Shown: positions 49,749 through 59,009, counted from the stretch's first letter. The stretch is DNA of 63,996 bases from Bacteroidia bacterium (GCA_030430575.1 JAUIKF010000051.1:1-63996), one strand, 5' to 3'. Notes: generated by a model from the letters alone, not told the origin. Numbers and translations are program-made.

Positions 49749-50050
49749 CGTATATACGCCTCACCATTGGCTACACGGCAATTATTGCCGTGAATACAGA
49801 ATATAGCTGGCTACACGCCATATGGCGTATATACGCCCCACCACTGGCTACACGGCAATTATTGCCGTGAATACAGAATATAGCTGGCTACACGCCATAT
49901 GGCGTATATACGCCCCACCACTGGCTACACGGCAATTATTGCCGTGAATACGCGATATAGCTGGCTACATGCCATATGGCGTATATACGCCCCTCCGCTG
50001 GCTACACGGCAATAATTGCCGTGAATACATGATATAGCCCGCTACCCGCA
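49749..50050. repeat. 77-bp tandem palindromic repeat upstream of the recombinase
   Basis: Just under four units with a period of exactly 77 bases (CGTATATACGCC at 49749, 49826, 49903, 49980). Each unit has two half-units starting GGCTACAC: one with ACGGCAATTATTGCCGT, the other with ACGCCATATGGCGT. In the last unit AATTATT has become AATAATT, which keeps the palindrome. The last half-unit is partial. The same ACGCCATATGGCGT palindrome is found after the recombinase. Between the repeat and the recombinase (49576-49748) I see no gene or clear motif. Confidence 0.9.
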
Positions 50051-50087
50051 ATTACCCCAACTACCTAAACCGCATCGCGGCCTTCAT

Positions 50088-53042
50088 TCAATATTCTCCC
50101 CCTAACGCCTCCCACAACACCTCCACTGGATGCAACGCCTTCACCGCTGTCCCGTCCAGAATCTGATGGCGACAGCTGGTACCTGGCGCAGCCACAGTTG
50201 CCTCCCCAGCCGCTCGCACCGCCGGAAACAGCACTAATTCCCCCACCTGCATGGACAGGTCATAGTGTTCCTTCTCATAGCCAAATGAGCCTGCCATGCC
50301 ACAGCAGCCAGAAGGGATGATTTCGGCGGTATAGTTTTGGGGTAAAGTGAGTAAGGTAAAGGAATGATCGGCACTGGAAAGCGCTTTCTGGTGGCAGTGT
50401 CCGTGCAGGACGATATGGCGTTTTTCTGTGGAAAACTGATCTGAAGTGATGCGTCCTGCCTCGATTTCTCGGGCGAGAAATTCATCGATGATCAAGGCAT
50501 TCGCTTTGAGGGCGCGCGCCGCTTCGCGGTCGCCTTCATCCACCAGTCGCGGATATTCATCGCGAAAACCCAGGATCGCCGACGGCTCTATGCCCACCAG
50601 CGGGACTTCTTCGCTGATCAGGTCTTTGAACGTCTGGACGTTGGCTGTCGCGAGGCGTTTGGCCATGGGCAGGAGGCCCTTCGAGATCGCCGCACGACCG
50701 CTTTCGGGGTGTTTGATCACCTTCACCTCATAGCCCAAAGCCGTGAGCAGTTGAATGGATTTGATGCCGATATGGGGCTCGTTGAGGTTGATGAATTCGT
50801 CGATATACAAATAGAGTTGCCCTTTCACTTCTCCTTTTACTACCAAGGTGTTTTTGTTTTTTCGCCACCATTGATGGAGGGTAGGGGAGGCGAGCTTGGG
50901 CAGGGAGCGCTCATGCGCTACGCCCATCATGCGCTTCATCAGCGGACTGGTGGCCTTGCCTTTGAGGAAGGCATTGGTAAGGCCGGGCCATATCGTGCCC
51001 AGCCCGTTGAGGCGGGCAAAATTGGCGAAGAGACGGGCGCGAAACGGCACGCCGTTCTTTTGATAGTACTGGTGCAGAAACTCTGCCTTAAGGCTAGCGA
51101 CGTCTACGTTGGACGGGCATTCGGAGACACATCCTTTGCAGGAAAGACAGAGGTCCATGACGTCTTTGATCTCTTGGTGGTCAAAGCGATTGCTTTTGGT
51201 AGAGCGCGTGAGGAACTCACGTAGGATATTGGCGCGGGCGCGGGTAGTCTCTTTCTCCTGGCGGGTCGCCATATAGCTGGGGCACATAGTGCCGCCAGAG
51301 ACGGGCAACTTGCGACAGTCGGCCGAACCGTTACACTTCTCCGCCATGCGGAGAATTCCCCCCACTTCATCAAAATTCATGATCGTGTCAAATTGTGCGG
51401 TTTCCTGATCTTCGCCGTAGCGAAGAGAGGTATCCATCGGGGGCGCATCGACGATCTTGCCAGGGTTGAACAGGTTCTTAGGGTCCCAGACCTGTTTAAG
51501 GCGCTGGAGCAGGCGGTAGTTGCGTTCACCTACCATCAGGGGGATAAACTCGGCCCGAACACGGCCGTCGCCGTGTTCACCACTCAGCGAACCGTTGTAT
51601 CGCTTTACTAGCTCCGCCGTCTCACGGGCGATCTCGCGGAAGAGCTTACGGTCTTCCTTTTTCTTCAAATCCAAAATGGGCCGTAAATGAATTTCTCCAG
51701 CCCCTGCATGGGCATAATACACCGAACGCTGCCCGTAACGATTCATCATCTCTGTGAATTCGCGGATGTAGGCGGGGAGCTCCTCGACGGTGACAGCGGT
51801 GTCTTCTATGACCGCGACCGCTTTGGGGTCGCCAGGGACGTTGGCGAGCAGGCCGAGACCCGCTTTGCGCAGCTCCCAGGCCTTTTTCATGTCCGCGCCG
51901 TATAGGCGTGGAAAGGCATAGCCATAACCCGCAGCTTTGAGATCTGACTCTAATTGATCAAATGCTTCCTCCACCTCGCTCAGCTCATTTGCCCCAAATT
52001 CGATCATCAATATGCCCTCCGGATCACCCTCTACAAAGAACCGATACGCCTCATACATACGGTGCCCTTTGGTACAATCCATCACGATCTTATCCATGAG
52101 TTCACACGCCCGGGGCTTATGCTTCATGGTGATGACGACGGCTTCGAGCGCTTTGTCAACCGAAGGAAAATGCACACACATCAAGCCCTTCTGGGAGGGG
52201 GGCAATGGGTCGCAATGGATCTTGATCTCGGTGATAAAGCACAATGTGCCTTCCGAGCCTGCAATGAGCTTGCAGAAGTTGAAGTCTTCTCCACCTCTGG
52301 TAAAGCGATTGCTTTCCAATAAGACATCGAGGGCATAGCCCGTATTCCGTCTGTGGATGCTCGATTTGGGGAATTCCTTACGGATTTCTTCCTGATGGTC
52401 TGGGCGGTGCAAAATTTCGACGATCTGACGATAAAGGGTGCCTTCCAAGGTAGGGAGGGTGCATTTGTGATCAAATTCCTCTCGGTTCACGGCTTTGAAT
52501 ACTGCCTCCGATCCATCACTGAGCAAGGCCGTCACTTCCAAAACATGGTCCCTCGTGGTCCCATAGACAATCGAATAAGAGCCACAAGAGTTATTGCCGA
52601 CCATACCGCCGATCATGGCGCGGTTGGCCGTCGAGGTATTAGGGCCAAAGAAGAGGTTATGTTCCTTGATATGGTGGTTCAATTCATCTCGGACGACGCC
52701 AGGCTGTACACGTACCCAGCCTTCTTCTGCATTGATCTCCAAGATATCAGTCATATACTTAGAGGCATCCACGACGATGCCACTGCCGACGCATTGGCCG
52801 GCTAGGGAGGTCCCCGCAGCGCGCGGAATGAGGGATACCCCTTCTTTCACCGCAAAGGCAATCAACTGACGAATGTCTTCCTTATGCTTGGGCAGTGCCA
52901 CTGCCAAGGGCAACTCGCGATAGACAGAGGCGTCTGTGGCGTAGATCGTCCGCATGGTGCGGTCATAGTACAGTTCACCTTCGAGCGAAGCGCGGAGTAT
53001 ATTGAGTTTGTATTGGAGATCAATGACGGATGGAGCGGCCAT
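50088..53042 (-). CDS. FAD-linked oxidase / Fe-S oxidoreductase fusion
   Basis: 984 residues, typical of the FAD-binding plus Fe-S-binding fusions near D-lactate dehydrogenase. The N-terminal FAD_binding_4 domain has LIPRAAGTSLAGQCVGSGIV and GMVGNNSCGSYSIVYGTTRD; the FAD-oxidase C domain has YYAHAGAGEIHLRPILDLKK and SGEHGDGRVR; then a ferredoxin-like pair CLSCKGCVSECPSNVDVASL and a C-terminal CCG domain, GHCHQKALSS and PSGCCGMAGSFGYEK. Such enzymes oxidise D-2-hydroxy acids (D-lactate, glycolate or 2-hydroxyglutarate) at the membrane and pass electrons to quinones. Substrate not fixed by sequence. It is read towards the 77-base repeat and its GC is high, unlike the adjacent array. Confidence 0.95.
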   Translation of the reverse strand: MAAPSVIDLQYKLNILRASLEGELYYDRTMRTIYATDASVYRELPLAVALPKHKEDIRQLIAFAVKEGVSLIPRAAGTSLAGQCVGSGIVVDASKYMTDILEINAEEGWVRVQPGVVRDELNHHIKEHNLFFGPNTSTANRAMIGGMVGNNSCGSYSIVYGTTRDHVLEVTALLSDGSEAVFKAVNREEFDHKCTLPTLEGTLYRQIVEILHRPDHQEEIRKEFPKSSIHRRNTGYALDVLLESNRFTRGGEDFNFCKLIAGSEGTLCFITEIKIHCDPLPPSQKGLMCVHFPSVDKALEAVVITMKHKPRACELMDKIVMDCTKGHRMYEAYRFFVEGDPEGILMIEFGANELSEVEEAFDQLESDLKAAGYGYAFPRLYGADMKKAWELRKAGLGLLANVPGDPKAVAVIEDTAVTVEELPAYIREFTEMMNRYGQRSVYYAHAGAGEIHLRPILDLKKKEDRKLFREIARETAELVKRYNGSLSGEHGDGRVRAEFIPLMVGERNYRLLQRLKQVWDPKNLFNPGKIVDAPPMDTSLRYGEDQETAQFDTIMNFDEVGGILRMAEKCNGSADCRKLPVSGGTMCPSYMATRQEKETTRARANILREFLTRSTKSNRFDHQEIKDVMDLCLSCKGCVSECPSNVDVASLKAEFLHQYYQKNGVPFRARLFANFARLNGLGTIWPGLTNAFLKGKATSPLMKRMMGVAHERSLPKLASPTLHQWWRKNKNTLVVKGEVKGQLYLYIDEFINLNEPHIGIKSIQLLTALGYEVKVIKHPESGRAAISKGLLPMAKRLATANVQTFKDLISEEVPLVGIEPSAILGFRDEYPRLVDEGDREAARALKANALIIDEFLAREIEAGRITSDQFSTEKRHIVLHGHCHQKALSSADHSFTLLTLPQNYTAEIIPSGCCGMAGSFGYEKEHYDLSMQVGELVLFPAVRAAGEATVAAPGTSCRHQILDGTAVKALHPVEVLWEALGGEY

Positions 53043-53208
53043 AAATTTTGCTTAAAAAATAAGACCTCAAAGATAGTAGAAAGCGGGAATAACTTGTAAA
53101 TTGTAACCACACCTATGTTCCTATGTTGAAATAAGTGTGGCTGGGGTGAAGCGAGCGTGGGCGGATGGATTGGAGGGTTGGCCTTGGTTGGCTCGCTTCG
53201 ATTTTTTG

Positions 53209-53233
53209 GTTACTTTTTTCTAAAAAAAGTAAC
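53209..53233. repeat. hairpin GTTACTTTTTT/AAAAAAAGTAAC
   Basis: An 11-bp perfect stem with a two-base loop, lying exactly at the truncated 5' end of the Uma2 remnant. Could be a bidirectional terminator for the divergent oxidoreductase region or a break-point repeat. Confidence 0.5.
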
Positions 53234-53721
53234 AATGGATAGAAGACAATGTCGCACCACAAGTAGCTTTTGAAGTGCTTTCTCCCTCCAATTCCGTCAC
53301 GGAGATGGTGAAGAAGTTGGCATTTTATGAGCAATATGGGGTGGAAGAATACGTCGTCCTCGATCCTGATCGTGAATCATTTGTCGCTTATCAGCGCATG
53401 GGCGATTCCCTTGAAATCATCGCTGCCGACGGAGCACCTTGGACAAGTGCTCGCCTTGGGATGTCCCTCGTAATAGAGGAAGGAAAGGTGCGAGCGCTTT
53501 ATGCCGATGGGAAGCCTTTTAAAACTTATAAGGCATTCCAAGAAGAAGTAGAGATGCTTGAGGAAGAGATTGATACCCAGCGATTGCTCAAAGAGATCGC
53601 AGACCGAAATGCTGAGGCGGAACGCCAAAAAGCCGAAGCCGAACGCCTTCGTGCTGAGAAAGCCCTTTCTGAAATAGAAATGCTAAAGCAGCAGTTACGT
53701 GATTTAGGTATAGAAGATTAA
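53233..53721 (+). pseudogene. 5'-truncated Uma2-family nuclease
   Basis: In frame from the hairpin: WIEDNVAPQVAFEVLSPSNS, then EMVKKLAFYEQYGVEEYVVL and DPDR, the C-terminal half of a Uma2 (DUF820) PD-(D/E)XK-like protein with catalytic Glu (FEVLSP) and Tyr/Asp features. The first ~100 residues are missing and the upstream bases have stops. A long coiled coil rich in Glu, Ala and Arg (AEAERQKAEAERLRAEKALS) forms the end, as in many multi-copy Uma2 proteins. An ATG at 53275 could start a short protein lacking the catalytic core. Confidence 0.75.
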
Positions 53722-53814
53722 AGGGATGATTTCAGAATAAGGATTGAAGAAGAGAGAATGTTCATCACTTCCCCAATCTTAAATCCTTGTTCGATATTCT
53801 GCAATCAATCCTCC

Positions 53815-54435
53815 CTACGGCACTCGCTCAAATACCGCCCCGCACGTCAAGGTATCAGTACCCTGAATGACCGTATAGTCCATGGTGAAGCTATTGCGAC
53901 TCACACGGCTCAACGCGCCGAGTCCGTTTACTTTTCCAAAGTGCATAAACTGCTCTGGGATGAATAGGGCTTCACGCGTGGCCGCCTGGGCCACTACTTT
54001 TGCCGTACCGCCCGTGCCGGCCTTGTCGTGAAAATTGGCGATCGTAATTTCGTTGAAGCGAGGTCCAGGAGAGATTTCCACTTGGAAAAATATTCCCAAC
54101 ACACAGGTCTCCGTGACATTAAAAGTCCCTACATATTTCGCATTCCAGGCGCTGTCACAAAGTTCCCCTTCAAATCCGTCTTTGCAGAAGCAGATAGGCT
54201 CTCCCTGATTATTCACTAGGCAGGTGTCCGAATTCACGCAGGCTTGTGCAAGGCATGGATCGAGTTCTACTTCGCAGTTGGCACCAATAAATCCTTCAGG
54301 GCAATCACAATCGCCGTCTATGCACGTGCCTCCATTTTGGCAGGTGACTTCTTCACACGGGTCTTTTTTACAGCTTGTTTGGAGGAGGAGCGTCGTCAAA
54401 AATAGGCTAAATAGGAGATAAGTCAGTTGTTTCAT
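53815..54435 (-). CDS. lipoprotein with EGF-like domain
   Basis: Start set at 54435 (MKQLTYLLFSLFLTTLLLQT), lipobox QTSC. Residues ~25-90 carry two EGF-like modules: KDPCEEVTCQNGGTCIDGDC then CPEGFIGANCE, and DPCLAQACVNSDTCLVNNQG then CFCKDGFEGELCD, with six Cys each. The C-terminal ~115 residues (YVGTFNVTETCVLGIFFQVE, ITIANFHDKAGTGGTAKVVA) are a beta domain often found after such EGF modules in Bacteroidota. Surface lipoprotein of unknown role. Confidence 0.85.
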   Translation of the reverse strand: MKQLTYLLFSLFLTTLLLQTSCKKDPCEEVTCQNGGTCIDGDCDCPEGFIGANCEVELDPCLAQACVNSDTCLVNNQGEPICFCKDGFEGELCDSAWNAKYVGTFNVTETCVLGIFFQVEISPGPRFNEITIANFHDKAGTGGTAKVVAQAATREALFIPEQFMHFGKVNGLGALSRVSRNSFTMDYTVIQGTDTLTCGAVFERVP

Positions 54436-54510
54436 GAGCATTGATTGATGAATGATGGGATAAAGGTAACAACTGAATGCATGATGAACTATTACAAAAA
54501 ATCGAGCGAA

Positions 54511-56355
54511 TTACTCAATCAATAATCGATCAACTAGTAATTCTACTAATTCTAAAGGCATTGCCCCGTTTTCCAATATCGTTTGGTGAAAATCTTGGAC
54601 GGGTGTGCCTCCGCCTGGGTTTGCGCCCACCCGTTGTCGCAATTGCAGCAGGCGCTGAAACCCTAGCCAAGGCGCGCAAGCGCGCCCAGGAAACGCAATG
54701 GCGTCATCTACTTCCGCCCGCAACCAAGCTTCTGGGAGGCCTGTATGAGTCCGCAAATAGGTGAGTGCTTGCTCCCTCGACCATCGATGATGGTGAAGGC
54801 CAGGATCGACGACGGTCATTGCTGCTGCCAACAACTGCAGTTGCAAGTGGCCTAAAGGGGAATATAGTTCCTGGGGAAAGGTCCCATTTTGATCTTGATA
54901 AAATCCAATCTCTCCTGCCAAATGCGCACTGTATAAGCGCCAACCTCCCGTAAAGGCAGGATATGCTGCGAGTTGACGGAACAACGGCAACTCTTCATTT
55001 TCGCTCTGAAGCGCTTGTTGCCAGTGTGTCCCTGGTACGCCATATCCATAGGCGAGGGCCCGCATCCGCCAGCGCGGATGCAATGCGGGGTCTCCAAAAG
55101 TCAAGTATAAACTGGCATTTCGCATGCCTGAAAGACTAGGAGGAAGATATTGTGGCCGTATTTGCTGGATAGTGGGCAAGCTATCTTTGGCAAAGATCCG
55201 CAAAATGCGTCCTTGAGGCTCTTGCTCCACAGCACCTATAATTTTGTCGCGTGTATCGCTGAGGATGGTATGATAGTCGAGCAGACACGTTTGTTGACCT
55301 GCTAAGGTGGAGGGGTAATGGAAATCGGGCAAACGGCCTAGACTGTCAAGGAAAGCGCCTACGGTGCCTTGGAAAGGAACCCCTATGCTAGCTGCTACTT
55401 CGCTGACACGAGCCTGTAGGCTGTCCACAGCTTTTTGCCCCATTTCCCCTATCAAAACCAGCGATTTGTCTGTTTCTGCATAACGTTGCAGAGCGTAAGC
55501 ATAATAGGCTTCGCCTTCTGGTAAATGCCAGCAGCCTACCGTATCTGGGGCACTCGGTAGGAGGGTTTCGAGGTATTCAATCAGCTTTTGGTAGCCTGGA
55601 TATACCGTGGCTCTGAGCTCTGATTCTATTTTGTATAATACCTCTACAGCTTCTGATTCATTAAAAGCGGTAGGGTCAGCTAGTACGGCTTTATGGGCAA
55701 AGGCTTCATAAAGAGGGTGCCTAAGAGGAGGAACCGAGACCAATTCCTGAAGTTCTTTGAGGGTCTGTTGGAGTAAGGGTTTGGGCAAAATAATGCCTTT
55801 ATTCACCCGGGCCTTCATGCCCCCAATCAAATTCCGGAAGTGTTTCTGAATACCTCGTACGCGGCGCAAATATACCGCTGCTTCATCATCCGTACGGACA
55901 GGATGGAGATAACACATGAAGTCCATCATGCGACTATGCGCCCCACTACCAGGTGCCATGAGGTAATCATGGTAGAAATAATTGGCCCCGGCCAATTCTT
56001 GGTTGAGTTGCCATTCGAGGAGGTCGTATGAAACCTGCTGACTAGGCGTCAGCTGATCATAAGAATAGCCGCGAAGCACCTCAAGGGTCTGGGGCACTTG
56101 TGCCATCCGCTCACGATGTACCCTACTGCTAATGCTGCTGAAGTTGAGGTCCATCTGCGATAGTCCCTCGATAACCGCAGATTCAGCCTGAACGCGCAGC
56201 TCAGGCCGTTTTTCTATTTGCTCAAAATAACTTCGCAAAAAGAAATGGTCGATGTCGGCAGGCCGAAACCAGACCAGTCTCGCCACCCAAAATAGCCCGT
56301 AAGCGATTAGTAGCAAAAAGACGATGAAGGATACCTTGCGAAAGGATAATTTCAT
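54511..56355 (-). CDS. DUF885-family protein lacking the metal-binding motif
   Basis: 614 residues with one N-terminal membrane helix (VSFIVFLLLIAYGLFWVARL) and no signal cleavage site. The body follows DUF885 peptidase-like proteins: LTPSQQVSYDLLEWQLNQEL, MDFMCYLHPVRTDDEAAVYL, MKARVNKGIILPKPLL and a YLPPSLSGMRNASLYLTFGD stretch. Where active relatives have an HExxPGHH motif this one has AYGYGVPGTHWQ (about 430-440), and where they have an EGW motif it has FTGGWRLYSA (about 468). So the zinc ligands are lost and it is probably a non-catalytic paralogue. Its start overlaps the stop of the rhodanese gene (TAATG), so they form an operon. Confidence 0.82.
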   Translation of the reverse strand: MKLSFRKVSFIVFLLLIAYGLFWVARLVWFRPADIDHFFLRSYFEQIEKRPELRVQAESAVIEGLSQMDLNFSSISSRVHRERMAQVPQTLEVLRGYSYDQLTPSQQVSYDLLEWQLNQELAGANYFYHDYLMAPGSGAHSRMMDFMCYLHPVRTDDEAAVYLRRVRGIQKHFRNLIGGMKARVNKGIILPKPLLQQTLKELQELVSVPPLRHPLYEAFAHKAVLADPTAFNESEAVEVLYKIESELRATVYPGYQKLIEYLETLLPSAPDTVGCWHLPEGEAYYAYALQRYAETDKSLVLIGEMGQKAVDSLQARVSEVAASIGVPFQGTVGAFLDSLGRLPDFHYPSTLAGQQTCLLDYHTILSDTRDKIIGAVEQEPQGRILRIFAKDSLPTIQQIRPQYLPPSLSGMRNASLYLTFGDPALHPRWRMRALAYGYGVPGTHWQQALQSENEELPLFRQLAAYPAFTGGWRLYSAHLAGEIGFYQDQNGTFPQELYSPLGHLQLQLLAAAMTVVDPGLHHHRWSREQALTYLRTHTGLPEAWLRAEVDDAIAFPGRACAPWLGFQRLLQLRQRVGANPGGGTPVQDFHQTILENGAMPLELVELLVDRLLIE

Positions 56356-56855
56356 TATTTCACAATCTCAAGCCCAGCGATTCGCCAACCCGTTATGCCT
56401 TTTTTGAGGTCATAAATTTGCTTATAGCCTTGCTCGACAAGGAAGTTGGCGGTATTGCTACTGCGACCGCCAGAGGCGCAGTAAAGAAAAATAGGCGTTT
56501 CTTTGTCCAGCTCAAGCATTTTTTCTTCAAAATCTCCTTTGCGATAATTGATGTTCATCGACCCTTCTATCTTGCCATTTTCGACCTCTTCGGGCGTTCG
56601 GACATCGATCAAGACAGCTCCCTCTGTTACCTTGTATTTGGCGGCGAAGGTAAGCGGATCGAGGACCACAGAAAGCGTGGAATCTGGATGGAGGACATCT
56701 GCCTCTACGTTAGGGAGTTCTGGTGGCGGCGGGGGCTTGACCACCGTGGAATCTGCGGTAGAGGTCGTCGCAGCCGACTCAGACTCGCCCCCTCCACACG
56801 CTACAAAAGTAAGAAGTAAAAGTGCAAAGCCTATTTTTGTAAAAAGTGAAAGCAT
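56355..56855 (-). CDS. rhodanese-domain lipoprotein
   Basis: 166 residues with lipobox FVACGGG and a linker rich in Ser, Thr and Pro (VVKPPPPPELPN). The rhodanese domain starts near residue 62, with AVLIDVRTPEEVENGKIEGS and MNINYRKGDF; the active-site loop is YCASGGRSSN with the catalytic Cys, followed by ANFLVEQGYKQIYDLKKGIT and GWRIAGL. It should bind or transfer sulfane sulfur in the periplasm or at the outer membrane. The stop overlaps the start of the DUF885-type gene. Confidence 0.92.
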   Translation of the reverse strand: MLSLFTKIGFALLLLTFVACGGGESESAATTSTADSTVVKPPPPPELPNVEADVLHPDSTLSVVLDPLTFAAKYKVTEGAVLIDVRTPEEVENGKIEGSMNINYRKGDFEEKMLELDKETPIFLYCASGGRSSNTANFLVEQGYKQIYDLKKGITGWRIAGLEIVK

Positions 56856-56990
56856 AAAAAATTAAAATGAAAGTTAAAATAAAAATCAAAGTATGAGCTG
56901 ATTATCAGTGAGTTATCATTAATAAATTGGAAAGGTGTTTCTCATTCAAAATTCATCATTCATCATTCAAAATTACTCCCACATCAATCA

Positions 56991-57899
56991 TTAATCCTTC
57001 CCTCCCGACGCCTTTTCCATTCCCCAAATCATCAATCCCCCCAAGATAATCAGCCCCACAGCATACCAGGTACTCATCGCCCCAAAATCAGGCAGGTGCC
57101 AATTCTCAAAGCGAATGATTTTTTCCTTGCCCCCAATCACCTCTTTCACAGTGTCCTTCCACGGCCAGATGATCATGAGAGAACCGATGATAAAGCCTGT
57201 CATAAGCGCAATCGTGAGGTCTCGATAGTGTTTAAATACCCATGAAAGCAGTCTCGAAAAGGCAATCATCCCAAGGCCAGCCCCAAGGATCACAGGCAGC
57301 AGGATTTTAGCATTAAAACCACTTACCGCGTCGATCATGATGAGTTTATAATTTCCTAGAAGAATCAGGACAAATGAACCTGAAAGCCCTGGCAAGATCA
57401 TGCTACACATGGCTACTACACCGCAGATGAGCAGGTACCAGATGGCATCATTTTCCTGACCTGGGGTCAATAAGGCTATGCCCACGGCTATCCCTAAGCC
57501 AACAAGTAATGAAAGAATGGTGCCAATGCCCCACTGCTTCACCGTCCTTCCAACAGAGATAATGGACACGAGAATTAGCCCAAAAAAGAAGGCCATCAAT
57601 AATGTCTCCCCACCCGGCGTCGCCAGAATATATTTGAATAAGAGGGCGATGCTCACCGCACTGACGATAATCCCTGCAAATACGGCTGTTAGAAACCAGC
57701 CATCGACTTTGGTCCACAGTTCTTTGATCTTGAACTTCAGCAATAATTGAATGGCTTCTACATCAAATGACTTGATGGCAAGGATCAGGCGCTCAAAGAT
57801 CCCCGTAATGAGCGCAATCGTCCCACCCGAAACACCTGGGATGACGTTTGCAGCGCCCATAGCAAGTCCTTTGAGAAAAAGGGAGAGGTATGAATTCAT
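56991..57899 (-). CDS. DUF368 polytopic membrane protein
   Basis: Start set at 57899 (MNSYLSLFLKGLAMGAANVI), because the promoter box lies within the few upstream codons. About nine hydrophobic segments; the family motifs GAANVIPGVSGGTIALITGI near the N-terminus and SMILPGLSGSFVLILLGNYK near the middle form the pair of re-entrant VxPGxSGG loops known in DUF368. Homologues in other bacteria are linked to undecaprenyl-phosphate translocation. 302 residues. The role here is by family, not shown by context. Confidence 0.92.
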   Translation of the reverse strand: MNSYLSLFLKGLAMGAANVIPGVSGGTIALITGIFERLILAIKSFDVEAIQLLLKFKIKELWTKVDGWFLTAVFAGIIVSAVSIALLFKYILATPGGETLLMAFFFGLILVSIISVGRTVKQWGIGTILSLLVGLGIAVGIALLTPGQENDAIWYLLICGVVAMCSMILPGLSGSFVLILLGNYKLIMIDAVSGFNAKILLPVILGAGLGMIAFSRLLSWVFKHYRDLTIALMTGFIIGSLMIIWPWKDTVKEVIGGKEKIIRFENWHLPDFGAMSTWYAVGLIILGGLMIWGMEKASGGKD

Positions 57900-57903
57900 G
57901 GCG

Positions 57904-57911
57904 CAAATATA
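57904..57911 (-). promoter_or_regulatory. Bacteroidota -7 promoter box
   Basis: TATATTTG on the minus strand, five bases before the chosen start of the DUF368 gene. With this spacing the transcript would be almost leaderless. Confidence 0.5.
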
Positions 57912-57964
57912 CACGAAGTTCTGGGGGAATTGATAAAATAAAAATATGTAATTTGCCGCCGATT

Positions 57965-58050
57965 AAGATTATTGATTGATTGATTGACTAATTATTAATT
58001 GGGAAAAAGATGTAATCAATAATCAATCAATTAATAATTAATCAATTTCG
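57965..58050. repeat. AT-rich inverted repeat before fabI
   Basis: TGATTGATTGACTAATTATT and its rough complement AATAATTAATCAA-type sequence ending near 58045 form an imperfect palindrome. Similar (A)ATCAATCAATTATTA tracts lie at 5548-5650, 21255-21280 and 54443, before starts of other genes. Confidence 0.5.
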
Positions 58051-58056
58051 TTAGAC

Positions 58057-58860
58057 ATGGCAAATAATCTACTCAAAGGAAAAAAAGGACTCATATTTGG
58101 CGCGCTGGATGAAAACTCTATCGCTTGGAAGGCAGCAGAGCAGGCGCATGCAGAGGGCGCAGAGATTCTGCTTACCAATGCCCCCGTGGCGATGCGCATG
58201 GGCAAGATCAATGAATTGGCCGAAAAAATTGGTGCGAAGGTGGTGCCAGCAGATGCGACGTCCATGGATGACTTGAATGCACTGTTTGACGAAGCCGAAT
58301 CGCTTTTTGGCAAGTTGGACTTTGTCCTTCACTCCATTGGGATGTCTCCCAATGTCCGTAAAGGGCGCCCTTACACCAACCTCAACTATAGTTGGCTGGA
58401 CAAGACTTATGACGTCTCTGCGATTTCCTTTCACAAGATCATGCAGGTGATGTACAATCGCGACTTGATGAATGAATGGGGTTCCATTGTAGCCCTTACC
58501 TATATGGCCGCGCAGCGGACCTTCAGCGAGTATAATGACATGGCCGAGGCCAAGGCCTTGCTCGAATCATATGCCCGTAGTTTTGGCTACCACTTTGGCA
58601 AAAAAGCGAAAGTCCGCGTCAACACCATTTCTCAATCGCCCACCCCTACGACGGCAGGCACTGGCGTATCGGGCTTCGATAAGATGCTGGCTTATGGCGA
58701 GATGATGTCCCCGCTGGGCAACGCTACGGCCGACGACTGCGCCGCCTATTGTGTCATGATGTTCTCCGACTACACCCGCCGCATCACCATGCAAAATCTC
58801 TATAATGATGGCGGTTTTTCCAATATGGGCATTGCGGAAGAGATGTTGGAGAAGTTGTAG
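58057..58860 (+). CDS. fabI: enoyl-[acyl-carrier-protein] reductase (NADH)
   Basis: 267 residues, usual size. LLKGKKGLIFGALDENSIAW holds the FabI-type nucleotide motif (G-x5-SIA), DFVLHSIGMSPNVRKGRPYT and NDMAEAKALLESYARSFGYH with the Tyr-x6-Lys catalytic pair (YNDMAEAK). RVNTISQSPTPTTAGTGVSG is the substrate-loop region. It reduces enoyl-ACP in the last step of each fatty-acid elongation round. The gene is monocistronic with an AT-rich palindromic upstream region. Confidence 0.97.
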   Translation: MANNLLKGKKGLIFGALDENSIAWKAAEQAHAEGAEILLTNAPVAMRMGKINELAEKIGAKVVPADATSMDDLNALFDEAESLFGKLDFVLHSIGMSPNVRKGRPYTNLNYSWLDKTYDVSAISFHKIMQVMYNRDLMNEWGSIVALTYMAAQRTFSEYNDMAEAKALLESYARSFGYHFGKKAKVRVNTISQSPTPTTAGTGVSGFDKMLAYGEMMSPLGNATADDCAAYCVMMFSDYTRRITMQNLYNDGGFSNMGIAEEMLEKL

Positions 58861-59009
58861 GGGGGGTGGCTAAATGAGGGCTGTAGTGGCAAATTCTAGC
58901 GGAATTTGGTTGCGTTTTTTGGGCAATAAGTTGTATTTTTAGCTTATAAATAAGGTTAAAATGCCCTGATATGCTATTAATCAACTCCTAAGAAATTCAA
59001 CCCAAGCCC

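Noticed and set aside
48360-50050. Tandem palindromic repeats as a CRISPR array
   Set aside because: Units are contiguous with no variable spacers, and no cas gene is near.
53758-53967. 69-residue plus-strand frame
   Set aside because: Antisense to the EGF-type lipoprotein gene with no protein-like features.
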